Assembly: GCA_030267565.1 (NCBI GenBank)
Contig: BRXU01000002.1
Coordinates: 6,577,501-6,641,500 of the forward strand
DNA from: Pleodorina starrii
Lineage: Eukaryota > Chlorophyta > Chlorophyceae > Chlamydomonadales > Volvocaceae
Reading direction: 5' to 3'
Length of the DNA stretch: 64,000 nucleotides
Shown: piece after piece, positions 45,098 through 54,746 of the stretch
How positions within the stretch are numbered: position 1 is the first letter of the stretch
Layout of the letters: every line of letters starts with the position of its first letter
Notes under the pieces: generated by a model
The model's input: only the letters and a program-made list of their open reading frames with translations
Told to the model about the DNA's origin: nothing
Databases searched by the model: none
Position numbers and translations under genes: made by a program

Positions 45098-46101
45098 ATG
45101 CCTCCCAAACCGCTGGCCAAGCCCTTAAAGCCAATTCATGTGGCCGGATTGATTCTTCTGCTGCCCATATGCTTGGCGGCGTTCGTCGTCGGAATTGTTG
45201 GCATGCGGATTCTCCTGGGTAAGTGCACACGGTAGCAAGGCCGCATCGTTGCACTTTATAGTAACAGTGTGTATGATATGGATGCGGCAGCTGCCGCATG
45301 GGTTGACCGGAGCATTGCACAGGGGTGACCCGCGGACCCACTCGCTCGCTCACCAGCTTGCGCACTTGTCACAACAGGGCCAGCGCACCAAAACGCGGTC
45401 CCTTGCGGCCACTTTCTCATATTGCTTGCAAACCGAATGTCATGACGTTCGCAATGCCTTCGGCTTCCGCAGATGAGGATGGCTCCAGCAAGCTCAGCCA
45501 GAGTGCGTTTGGGCAGCTCTACAAGCGGCTCATCGCCATCAATCCTTTCTTCTCCGCGCTGATATTCAACGGCGGCATGATCGGCTCCATGTTCTGCGTC
45601 ACGAAGCTAATAGAGCACGCGAAGGCTGGCAAGGTGCGGCTGCGAGGGAGGCCGGCGGGTTGGGGAGGGGAAGGGGAGACGGATCCGGATGTGCGTCGTC
45701 CAGCGCCAGCTTGAGGCTGCAAGTCGCTGCTCGCGTTACCACACCTTGCTATCCGTTTTCATGAGTGCGATCTCGGCATTACGTTGGAATTAACCGTGCG
45801 TGCGGCAAGATTCTCGTACTAATTTGTGCGTCGGGTACGCACTCTTGTGACCGTTGGTACATTCGGACGGAGGTCCTGGACACGCAGTGTCACCTCTAGA
45901 GTCGTTTATTTACAAAAGGGCGTGTGTCGGGTTGCTTCCGTGCACTGTAGTCTGGTCACGTTGCGGCCAGAAGCTGCCCCCCCCTTCGCGTTTCCCCCGT
46001 CCTGCTTTCATGCCTCACAGCGGGCCAAACAAGGCCCTCAAGACGCGTCCCTCACGTCGACCGCCGGAGTGGCAGCTCAGGCCAACAAGAAGAATAAGTA
46101 G
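45098..46101 (+). CDS. Small two-TM membrane protein with C-terminal KKxx, function unknown
   Basis: Exons 45098-45218, 45473-45633, 46021-46101 join in phase to 120 residues. I do not recognise the family. The N-terminus MPPKPLAKPLKP is basic. A membrane helix spans about residues 15-40 (AGLILLLPICLAAFVVGIVG). A second hydrophobic stretch is at about 62-85 (INPFFSALIFNGGMIGSMFC). The tail ends KKNK, matching the dilysine ER-retrieval signal, so an ER location with a cytosolic C-terminus is likely. The arrangement fits a hairpin membrane protein with both ends in the cytosol. It has a TATA box 50 bp upstream and TGTAA 192 bp downstream. Confidence 0.7.
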
Positions 46102-46292
46102 ATAGACCGCTGCGGGCATCACACTTTGGCGCGCCGCGAGTGGAGACGGTGTGGGCAGTTGTCGCCCCGGAGAATGAAGCGAGCCTGCTGTGTGAGTGGG
46201 CGCCGTGCACGCATCCCTGTTACCGAATGCATGTGTATGTGTGTGTGTCGGGGGGGGGGCACCTTCAGGTTGACGGCCAGTTGCAATGTGGT

Positions 46293-46297
46293 TGTAA
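46293..46297 (+). terminator. TGTAA poly(A) signal of the small membrane-protein gene
   Basis: First TGTAA after the stop at 46101; a second one follows at 46412-46416. Confidence 0.45.
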
Positions 46298-46989
46298 TGT
46301 CAGGCAGGCCGCGGGGTTCCCGCTTGGCCCGCTTCGTTTTGGAAGCAGCCCAGATGTGTTCAGATCGCGCGGCTTGTGTTGATTAGCCCCCCTGGAAAAT
46401 TGCCAAGTTGATGTAAAATGGTAGGATGGGTCGGAGCGCGGCGGGGTGGCTCGTACTGCTTGCGCCAGCCGTGGCGGCGACGCGAATTGGTGCACACTGC
46501 TGCAGTAGCCCGCTTTGCAGTCTCAACTCGCGAAGTAAGGCTGCTGTCGCACGGTTGTGACGGGTGGCTGCTGATTAGGGCAAGCATTGAACACCCCGAG
46601 AGGCCATCGGCGTGCATAGTGAAGGTCCATCGTCAATACGGTTCAAGGTATTGCGAGAGCCCACTATAGCCATCGCTGCTAGACGTGCTGGTGCTAACCG
46701 AAACAAAGCTAAGCGCCCACCATCGGCGGGCTATCGCCAGCATAAAGCAAAGCCTGCAGCCCTACCAGACCTACCTGAGCAACCCCCACATGTCGCCGAC
46801 CGCGCCAAGCGGGAGGCAGGTGTCCTGATCGCAGTGACAGACGAGAGCGCTTCAGTGGACAGGGCAGCGCCACCGCAGAACCTGTTCCCACTGAACTAGG
46901 TGATGACATAGGACATGTGCGTATAGCCACTCCGGTCAGCGCTGTCCTCCATATCTAAGGGGCACCCTCCGTCCGACCCCACCGCACGG
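46298..46989. other. Unassigned; grades into LINE sequence
   Basis: No gene was recognised to about 46680. From there a plus frame to 46899 (NRNKAKRPPSAGYRQHKAKP, DRAKREAG) has the basic, Pro-rich look of a LINE leader region but carries no decisive motif. Confidence 0.35.
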
Positions 46990-47330
46990 CTTACGAGATA
47001 AGACTACGGGCGAGCGGCCTCAGCGCAAGCCAAAGCGGAGGCCCACCACTTTGTCATGGCGGGCGACTGGAACGCCGTGCTCAAAGCGAGTGACCGGTCG
47101 ACAGGTATTTGCAATGCGGACGAGCTCCGCGACGGACAATGGCCTATCTACAACCTGTAGACACCATGAGACGAGACCACAACTGCCTACACAGAGTTGC
47201 AACACGGACTCGACACCCATCTTAGCCGCATCGACGAGGTCCTTCTTGCCCCCCAGACCAGACTCCGACGGACGGAGTCGACAATGGAGGCCTTCTCCAG
47301 CGGATTCTGTGCTCCTGTCTCCCTAGACCT
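46990..47330 (+). pseudogene. LINE AP-endonuclease fragment
   Basis: Reads AHHFVMAGDWNAVLKASDRS (the G-D-x-N-A-V-x-x-x-x-D-R motif of APE-type LINE endonucleases) at about 47041-47100. After two stops (TAG and TGA near 47157-47168), the same frame continues with LDTHLSRIDEVLLAPQ, matching the S-R-I-D-x-V motif near the end of that domain. The final S-D-H catalytic segment was not found. It could derive from the same LINE family as the larger copies to the right, whose 5' ends are missing. Confidence 0.7.
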
Positions 47331-47426
47331 AATCTCCTGGCTCTGCCGAAGCTGACGAGCTGGCCGACTGGGCTGTTCTGAGAAAGCAAGCAAGACGGGG
47401 AGCGGGGAACCAGCTGCCAAGGGCCC

Positions 47427-49976
47427 TTACACTGCAGACCGAAGAGATAGTTGCTCACCGGCGAGGCCCAGACGGCGGGTGACGACAAGTTTTGCCGCCG
47501 TATCGCGCCGCGTGTATTGCTGCACCATGGCGTTGGTGCGCCACCGGCCGTGCGCCTGGCGCAACTCGGCCGGCACCCCGCGGTCGGCCGCAGTACTATA
47601 CCTGCCGATGCGCCTCGAGTGCGCCTTGATATTTTGCGTGATGACGGCGAGCGGAAGCATTTTTAAGAGGCGCGTGCGGAAGGCCCCGTACGACAGCGAG
47701 TGTACGGGTGCGTCCCGCGTGCCGGTCAGGGGGCCCGATAGGTAGCCGCCCCGCTGCGTCCACTGCACCATGGCGTTGGTGCGCCACCGGCCGTGCGCCT
47801 GGCGCAGCTCGGCCGGCACCCCGCGGTCGGCCGCAGTACTATACCTGCCGATGCGCCTCGAGTGCGCCTTGATATTTTGCGTGATGACGGCGAGCGGAAG
47901 CATTTTTAAGAGGCGCGTGCGGAAGGCCCCGTACGACAGCGAGTGTACGGGTGCGTCCCGCGTGCCGGTCAGGGGGCCCGATAGGTAGCCGCCCCGCTGC
48001 GTCCACTGCACCATGGCGTTGGTGCGCCACCGGCCGTGCGCCTGGCGCAGCTCGGCCGGCACCCCGCGGTCGGCCGCAGTACTATACCTGCCGATGCGCC
48101 TCGAGTGCGCCTTGATATTTTGCGTGATGACGGCGAGCGGAAGCATTTTTAAGAGGCGCGTGCGGAAGGCCCCGTACGACAGCGAGTGTACGGGTGCGTC
48201 CCGCGTGCCGGTCAGGGGGCCCGATAGGTAGCCGCCCCGCTGCGTCCACTGCACCATGGCGTTGGTGCGCCACCGGCCGTGCGCCTGGCGCAGCTCGGCC
48301 GGCACCCCGCGGTCGGCCGCAGTACTATACCTGCCGATGCGCCTCGAGTGCGCCTTGATATTTTGCGTGATGACGGCGAGCGGAAGCATTTTTAAGAGGC
48401 GCGTGCGGAAGGCCCCGTACGACAGCGAGTGTACGGGTGCGTCCCGCGTGCCGGTCAGGGGGCCCGATAGGTAGCCGCCCCGCTGCGTCCACTGCACCAT
48501 GGCGTTGGTGCGCCACCGGCCGTGCGCCTGGCGCAGCTCGGCCGGCACCCCGCGGTCGGCCGCAGTACTATACCTGCCGATTCGCCTCGAGTGCGCCTTG
48601 ATATTTTGCGTGATGACGGCGAGCGGAAGCATTTTTAAGAGGCGCGTGCGGAAGGCCCCGTACGACAGCGAGTGTACGGGTGCGTCCCGCGTGCCGGTCA
48701 GGGGGCCCGATAGGTAGCCGCCCCGCTGCGTCCACTGCACCGGTCGCAGCAGGGGCCCCACGTCCTCGTCTTCGGCTGATGGCCGCCTGCGGTAGCTGCC
48801 CTGCGCCAGTAGGCGCTCCGTGAGCCCGACCGGGCAGCATGGCCTGCCCGAGCGTGTGATCACGACCTAGTGGCCCTGCATGAGCTGGTCCGGCTTCGAG
48901 CGGGGGATGAAGATCTCCATGTGCGAATCCGAAAAGACCAGCAGGTCCTTATGCACGCATATTTCAGCGGCGTCGTCGTACCGAAAGAAGCCGGCGAACA
49001 TGATGGCCACGGCCGCCACCATCATGAGGTAGTCAAGGCGCGCGCCGGGGCCGTCCACCAGGCGGGCCAGCGCTGCGATGTCCTCCGGTTCCATGGCGTC
49101 GCGCTGCAGCGGCTTGCTGTGGAGCCGCTTCTCCGCCAGGGTGCGGACGATGCCGCACGCTGGGTGGTTGGTGGGGGATGCCTTCCCTGCCATGCGGAAG
49201 TAGGTGCTGATGGCCGCACTCGCGAGGTGGATGTGGCCCGGCCCGATGCCGTCTACGTTGGACGTGTTGAGCAGTGCCAGCAGGTACAAAGCCACCAGCT
49301 CCCCCGGGGTGTCATAGACGTCGCCTGGCGGGCCGTGCGCCTCCCACCAAAACCGGAATTGGCCCCATGCGGGTGCGTAGTCCTTCGCGGTCCTGGCCGC
49401 CAGCGACTCTGGGGCCTCCTGCGCCAGCTGATTGGCGAGAGCCTGCAGTTCGTCGCTGGCCCCTTCCCCGAGGGGGCCAAGGAGCGCGCCCGCGCGGGCG
49501 GCTAGGTCTGCGAGCGGCGGGCGACCGGGTCGGGGGGGACGCGGACGCGGTTGGTGCTGGGGGTGGCGAAGTCGACCAGAAGCGCCATGGTATCCCACGA
49601 CGCCGCGCCCTTGGGGGCTGTGTTCCCGTTGGAACCCGGCAGGAACAGGTTGGCGGCGCGTCCCAGCATGACGGCCCCGTGGATGAAGGGCTCGAACCAC
49701 GCGCCGTCGGCTGTGAGCCGGGCCCACCAGTCCCTGGTCGGCCAGTACGGCGTGATATCGCTGAGGCAGACATCGATGACACGGGCCTTGCAGGCCTCGG
49801 CGTGCTGAAGCACTCTGAGGATAAGGCTGAACGGCGGGTTCGCCCAGCATCGCCTCCCCCACTCGAAGCGGAAGGCGTCTACACCCGCGGTGTCCGGCGT
49901 GAAAAATCGCGAGTAGTAGACCGGGAGTTGACGTTTGGTATGCGACGTGAACAAGACTATGTCGAAAGGCCCCCAC
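47427..49976 (-). pseudogene. DIRS tyrosine recombinase with nonsense codon and fivefold catalytic-box repeat
   Basis: The recognisable part starts near 49460 (SDELQALANQLAQEAPESLA, then AKDYAPAWGQFRFWW), an SAM-like core-binding domain. The first catalytic Arg lies in MFAGFFRYDDAAEI (about 48990). The frame then hits TAG at 48869-48867 in PDQLMQGH-stop-VVITRSGRP, where relatives have a sense codon (inference). It continues in the same frame to 47427. The HxxR box (KAHSRRIGRYSTAADRGVP) and HGRW box (LRQAHGRWRTNAMVQ) occur five times in succession; only the last is followed by the Tyr nucleophile context QQYTRRDTAAK. The repeats are in frame, so apart from the TAG the protein would stay open. 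Confidence 0.85.
47527..48741. repeat. Five exact-length 243-bp tandem units (81 codons each)
   Basis: Units 47527-47769, 47770-48012, 48013-48255, 48256-48498 and 48499-48741 total exactly 5 x 243 bp. By eye the inner units are identical. The first differs at GCGCAACTCGG against GCGCAGCTCGG, and the fifth at CCGATTCGCC against CCGATGCGCC. Each encodes, on the minus strand, WTQRGGYLSGPLTGTRDAPV through HGRWRTNAMVQ. Confidence 0.97.
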
Positions 49977-50473
49977 ATGGAGTTCAGCCGGCTGAAGGCG
50001 CCCGGGTGCAGTCTCCAGTCATCGGCGTCTCTCAGCTTTGACAGGAAATCTGCGAGCTTGGTTTCCTCCCGGGGCCGCCATTCCACCTGCAGGCGGATGT
50101 CTTGCTCGAAACAGAACCCGTGCAGCTCGCACGCCACCGCGTGCGAGTTGTCGGCCTTCACGGAGCCTTTGTTGACGATGTTTGCAGCGTTTAGGTTGTC
50201 GGTCAGGACCTTAACGGCACGGCCGGATAGACCGGCGGGGCCGTTGAAGGACTGGACGGCTAGGAAGATGGCCCGGAGTTCCTGCGGCGCGGAGTTCCCG
50301 CTCTCTTTGGGTTTCCAGTTGCCGTGCGCGGCTGCTAGATTGCTGTCCAGGACTGTCCAGGCTCCCCAGCCGCCGAGGGACGCGGCTGACTTGCCCGCAG
50401 CGTCGCAGAGGATGAGGGAGTGCACCTGGGTGCGTGGGGACCCACAGATGACGGCGGCCGTTGAATTTGTCAA
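49502..50473 (-). CDS. DIRS RNase H plus NPPF methyltransferase-like domain
   Basis: Partial frame of the element. The first half is a DIRS-type RNase H: HSLILCDAAGKSAASLGGWG (catalytic Asp strand), NSAPQELRAIFLAV (Glu), KVLTDNLNAANIVNKGS (Asp), VEWRPREETKLADFLSKL (final Asp). The second half, LHPGAFSRLNSMWGPFDIVL to the end, contains WANPPFSLILRVL and WPTRDWWARL. This matches the methyltransferase-like region often attached to DIRS RNase H, with the NPPF catalytic loop intact. The open frame is continuous over 323 codons and overlaps the recombinase frame by about 475 bp, the usual DIRS overlap. It lacks its own upstream RT because of the frameshift near 50460. Confidence 0.75.
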   Translation of the reverse strand: MTNSTAAVICGSPRTQVHSLILCDAAGKSAASLGGWGAWTVLDSNLAAAHGNWKPKESGNSAPQELRAIFLAVQSFNGPAGLSGRAVKVLTDNLNAANIVNKGSVKADNSHAVACELHGFCFEQDIRLQVEWRPREETKLADFLSKLRDADDWRLHPGAFSRLNSMWGPFDIVLFTSHTKRQLPVYYSRFFTPDTAGVDAFRFEWGRRCWANPPFSLILRVLQHAEACKARVIDVCLSDITPYWPTRDWWARLTADGAWFEPFIHGAVMLGRAANLFLPGSNGNTAPKGAASWDTMALLVDFATPSTNRVRVPPDPVARRSQT

Positions 50474-50799
50474 AAGACGTCTGCCAGAACTCCAGCTCCT
50501 CTCGCGCGGCCGGGGATAGCGGGAGGTGTGACTCCCAGGACCCCCGCTCCTCGATGAGCTTGCCGAGTGCCCGGGTGCGCAGCCGAGACCAGGGGCCGAA
50601 GGCCCACGACATGGAGAGCAGCTGCCCCTTGATTGATGCGAGGGTCTTAACTGGGATGTTGCGCCCGCACAAGGTCGAACGCATCACCGCTAGGAGGCAC
50701 AATGAATACACCTTCGGCGGTATCGATGAGCATTCCCAGGTACCGGATGCGTTGTTGCACCGCGCCCAGCATCGATTTCTCTTGGTTTACTATGAAGCC

Positions 50800-51678
50800 G
50801 CCAGCCCTAAACTCTGCGCACGAACTAGCAACTTAACGATCACCCGCGGCGGCGGACATAACCTTTTCAAGCGAGTATTCGACAACAGATGGAGCCAATT
50901 ATGGCACGCCGGACTTGCCAAACGATATGGCATACCAACAAAAAACCCAGAAGTGCTCACTTACGCCGCAAATGAGGACAAAGCCCCCTGCCCCCTATGC
51001 GGCCTACCAGATTCAGGGGGGCATATTTTGGGAGGATGCAAGGAGACCGGTCGTATAGCCATGTGCATAAAACGGCACAACGCCGCTGTCCTGCTTATCG
51101 CAGATACCATACACAAAGGCAGGTATGGTGGGTGCTACACCATCATTGACGCCTGTGCGGAAGACGCCAGCCCGGAATACTCATCTGGCACTCGACTGCC
51201 GAAATGGCTTCTACCCGATATCCCGGAGAAAAAGAGGAAAAAATTGCGACCAGATCTCCTTCTTATCCTGACCCTACCACTATCGGCCACAGAGCAAACC
51301 ACGCCGTATAACGGACCACCGGACCGCTCAAAACACACCGTGTTTGTGATCGAGATTGGGTACACAGGGGACCTACGGCATGACGAAAAGAATGATCAAA
51401 AAGCAAAACAGCACGAGAAGCTAGCCCGCAGGCTCAAGGCCAACAGCTGAAAAGTGCGGTATACTCCGAAGGAAGCCATCACACTTGCATTCGGTGGGAC
51501 GATTCGCAATGACCTAAAGCCCCTTATCACCGAGCTCGGCGTGCCACCAGAGGCTGCCACACAATGCTGCGCGCGCCTACATGACCTCGCAATCAAGTAC
51601 CCGAATAACATAGTCCTACGGCGACGCTCCCTCGAGGGACCCACATGCTACACGTCCAATCGTCAAGGGGTAGGGTAA
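50800..51678 (+). pseudogene. LINE 3' fragment: zinc-knuckle and restriction-like endonuclease
   Basis: Related to the C-terminus of the LINE at 56289-60620. It contains NRWSQLWHAGLAKRYGIPTK, the CCHC-type CPLCGLPDSGGHILGGC, IKRHNAAVLL (RHN motif), GTRLPKWLLPDI, LRPDLLLILTLPL (PD motif) and TVFVIEIGYTGDLR (acidic strand). One nonsense TGA at 51448-51450 replaces the Trp of the GWKVxYT segment; the same frame then continues with KEAITLAFGGTIRNDLKPL to a stop near 51678. It is 5' truncated and lies head-on against the DIRS element. Confidence 0.85.
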
Positions 51679-53570
51679 GGCTGTTTTGTGGAGCTCCCCT
51701 GGTGGTGGCGGCGTCGGAGGGTTGCAAAGGGGTCCCAATCCTCCAATCCAAGGGATGGGTACTGGTCAGCAATCCTTCAATCACTGCTGTGGGGTACCAC
51801 TTTCAATTCTCTATCCCAGAGTGGGGTTCGTATCCGAATCCTAGGGGCGGGGTTGTAATCCACATCCCCGTGCAGTGTCCCAATCCTAATCCTAGGGCCC
51901 GGGTCCCAGACCTAATCCTGCGTCCAGTCCCGTAAACCTTAACCTTGTACCCGGTCCAAATCCTAATCCCGTTTCCTGTGTCGCAGTCCGTATCGTGAAG
52001 CTGTGTTCCGATCGTAATCGTGTGACCGATTCAGTAACCCTAACTTTGGCTGCCGTACAGCAGGCGCGAGGCGATGGCAACGCAACCACGCATGAAAAGT
52101 CGCAATCTAGTCTTACAGCGGCGGATTCATCAAATAAAACGAAACCCGAAATATGAAAAGCAGCCAACCATCCTGAACACTATCGCACGACCGTGCCATA
52201 CGACACTGTATTATGTTGCGTTTAAATACCTTGAAACAACAACAGGGTACTGTAAACCCTTGAACTCTCCCAAAATTGTAAATTTGGGGCGCAATTAAGG
52301 GAATGAACCATGAAACAAATCCGCGCGTGATAATGCAAACGGCACGAGAGCCCGATTCATATGCACAAGATTATACGTAACACGCCTATGTTGTGCGGAG
52401 AAGCTGCAGCTGGTTGAGAGAGGTGTTGGTGAGCTGGTTGAGACTGGTTGAGAGAGGTGAGCCAATGGTTCACCTGTGGCTCACTGTCCACACTTACAGC
52501 GAAGCAAAGATCCTCATTGCTATTATTAATAGGGGGGTTCGCAGCTTTAAACAACCCGATAAGCAAGACGTGCCTCGTGAAACGTATGTTTCAGAGCCAT
52601 GATAATTTTCAGGCATTGGCCGGCATTGCATCTACTTTTATTGTATAACAATTCCTCTAGGTGATATTCATCATCACTGCCTTGGAGGTTAGAGCGTCCC
52701 TCAATGTCGTGCAGTTGGTTTCGGAGGAGAAGTATGCGAAGAGCTGATTGATGCCCAATCTTAATCTAAATCCAATGTCTTAATCCTGATTCTGAATGTT
52801 GGGTATTAATCCGAATCCTGCCAGCTGGGTCGCAATCCTAAACCTGTGGGCGGGGTCCCAATCCTAATCCTGCGGCTGGGGGCGAATCCTAATCCTACAC
52901 TCGTGGCCCTAATCCTAAGGACGTGTTCACATATGGGCGAAACCGAGGTCGGATTGAAAGTCGGCTTCGGGGCGTCCCAGCGAATCCTGTTCACATGGGT
53001 GACAGTACTATGAGAAGCACTGAGCCCGCTCCCCATCCACACCCCACGGGATCCCGGTGATTTTTAAAAAGAGTAGTTCATATCTTTATCCACTATTGAA
53101 TATTTCATCACCAGGCTTGTACATGCATCGCGGCGGAAAGCAATAGTAAAAATTCGGCTCGCGCTTTTGTAAATTTAACTATTACATTAGAATAATTTGA
53201 CCTTTTAGACGCAGGTTTGAGAATTGGTTCTTTGAAAGATGTTGTTTCCAATCCAATCCAGGCGATTCCAGGCGAAACCGGCCCAATCGGCCCCCCCAGA
53301 CCCGGATTGGGATTCGACCCGGATTGGCACCAATCCAAGGTCGGCTTCGCACGAATCCACCCGGATTCGCTCACATGTGAACACAGCCTAAACCTGACAC
53401 CAACTTTGTATCCTAATCCTGTCCCCGCTAGCTCGCCAAATCCTAATTTCTGCCTGACCGGTACCCGAACCCAATTCCTAATCCTTGCAACCCTCCTGCG
53501 GCGTATAGGCTCCTAGTCGAGCCTCATCACACCCGCCTCCATAAAGCAAGCCAGGGTTTTGCCCGGCGTA
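51679..53570. repeat. AATCCTAATCC-rich tract, AT-richer, no genes
   Basis: About 1.9 kb in which short GC words alternate with AATCCTAATCC or close variants (clusters at about 51820-51985, 52750-52920 and 53400-53490). No coding motif appears. An inverted-repeat element seems to be embedded at 52921-53385. Simple GGTTGAGA repeats lie at 52412-52460. Confidence 0.7.
52921..53385. repeat. Possible small inverted-repeat (MITE-like) element
   Basis: The left end reads GTGTTCACATATGGGCGAA at about 52924. The right end, read in reverse complement, is GTGTTCACATGTGAGCGAA at about 53385. CCTAA abuts both sides within a few bases and could be a target duplication. Internal GTCGGCTTC words are also mirrored. 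No transposase is present. Confidence 0.5.
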
Positions 53571-54174
<604 letters not shown>

Positions 54175-54176
54175 GA

Positions 54177-54628
54177 AGCCGAGGGCCTCAAGTTGGGACA
54201 CCACCGCCGCCCGCCGTGTGGTCAGCACGTCTGCATCTCGACCTGCGTGGGCCTGGTAATCAATGTAGCCCGTGCAGCGCTATCCCCGTGAACGCCAGGG
54301 GCGCATGACCTCCCGCATGAGTTCGGTGAAGGCCCAGCAGGCGGACGCCAGGCCGAAGGGCAGCTGCGTAAAGACGTAGAACACACCCCGCCAGCAGAAA
54401 CCTAGATAATCACAGAAGGACTCCTTGATATCTAAATGATGATAGCCGCTTTTGAGGTCGATGGTGAACATGTAGTCGTTGGGACGGAGCCAGCCGGATA
54501 CGGCTCTGAGATCTTCGTAGCGGAACGCGGGGACGTGCATGTGCTTTTTCACTGGGCGCCCGTCCCAAATGAGTCGGCACTTAGCTGCCTGCTGGACGAC
54601 CCCTAGTGGGCAGACCCGCCACGCGTGG
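54177..54628 (-). pseudogene. DIRS reverse-transcriptase palm fragment
   Basis: Reads VCPLGVVQQAAKCRLIWDGR, then FRYEDLRAVSGWLRPNDYMF, TIDLKSGYHHLDI (first catalytic Asp region) and FTQLPFGLASACWAFTELMR. After a TAG (SRG-stop-RC) it continues TGYIDYQAHAGRD, where the YIDD catalytic box reads YIDY, then VLTTRRAAVVSQLEALGF. The microsatellite cuts it there. On the other side it abuts the 3' end of a LINE at 54629. The nonsense codon and lost second Asp make it inactive. Whether it belonged to the DIRS element at 47427-50711 is uncertain. Confidence 0.85.
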
Positions 54629-54746
54629 ATACGCCCGGCCGGTAGCCGAGGCGTGGGTTATGGGAGCAGAGGGGGTGGGGTGACGGGTTTCCCCGGTCCC
54701 AGCCCCCCCCACCACCGCAAGGAACTTAAGACTTGTCCCACGTTGG

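Larger units (their letters stand above)
47427..50711 (-). mobile_element. Decayed DIRS-type element: RT end, RNase H, methyltransferase-like domain, tyrosine recombinase
   Basis: Gene order on the minus strand is RT connection (50711 to about 50460: LASIKGQLLSMSWAFGPWSR, SRLRTRALGKLIEERGSWES), then RNase H plus a methyltransferase-like domain (50473-49502), then an overlapping tyrosine-recombinase frame (49976-47427). This is the DIRS order (established knowledge), and DIRS elements use a recombinase instead of an integrase. The palm part of the RT is missing here, cut off at about 50720-50800 where a LINE fragment of opposite orientation begins. A frameshift separates the RT end (frame of 50711) from RNase H near 50460. 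A further DIRS RT piece lies at 54177-54628. Confidence 0.85.

Noticed and set aside
47527..48741. CRISPR-like array
   Set aside because: The 243-bp units are contiguous and coding, with no spacers.
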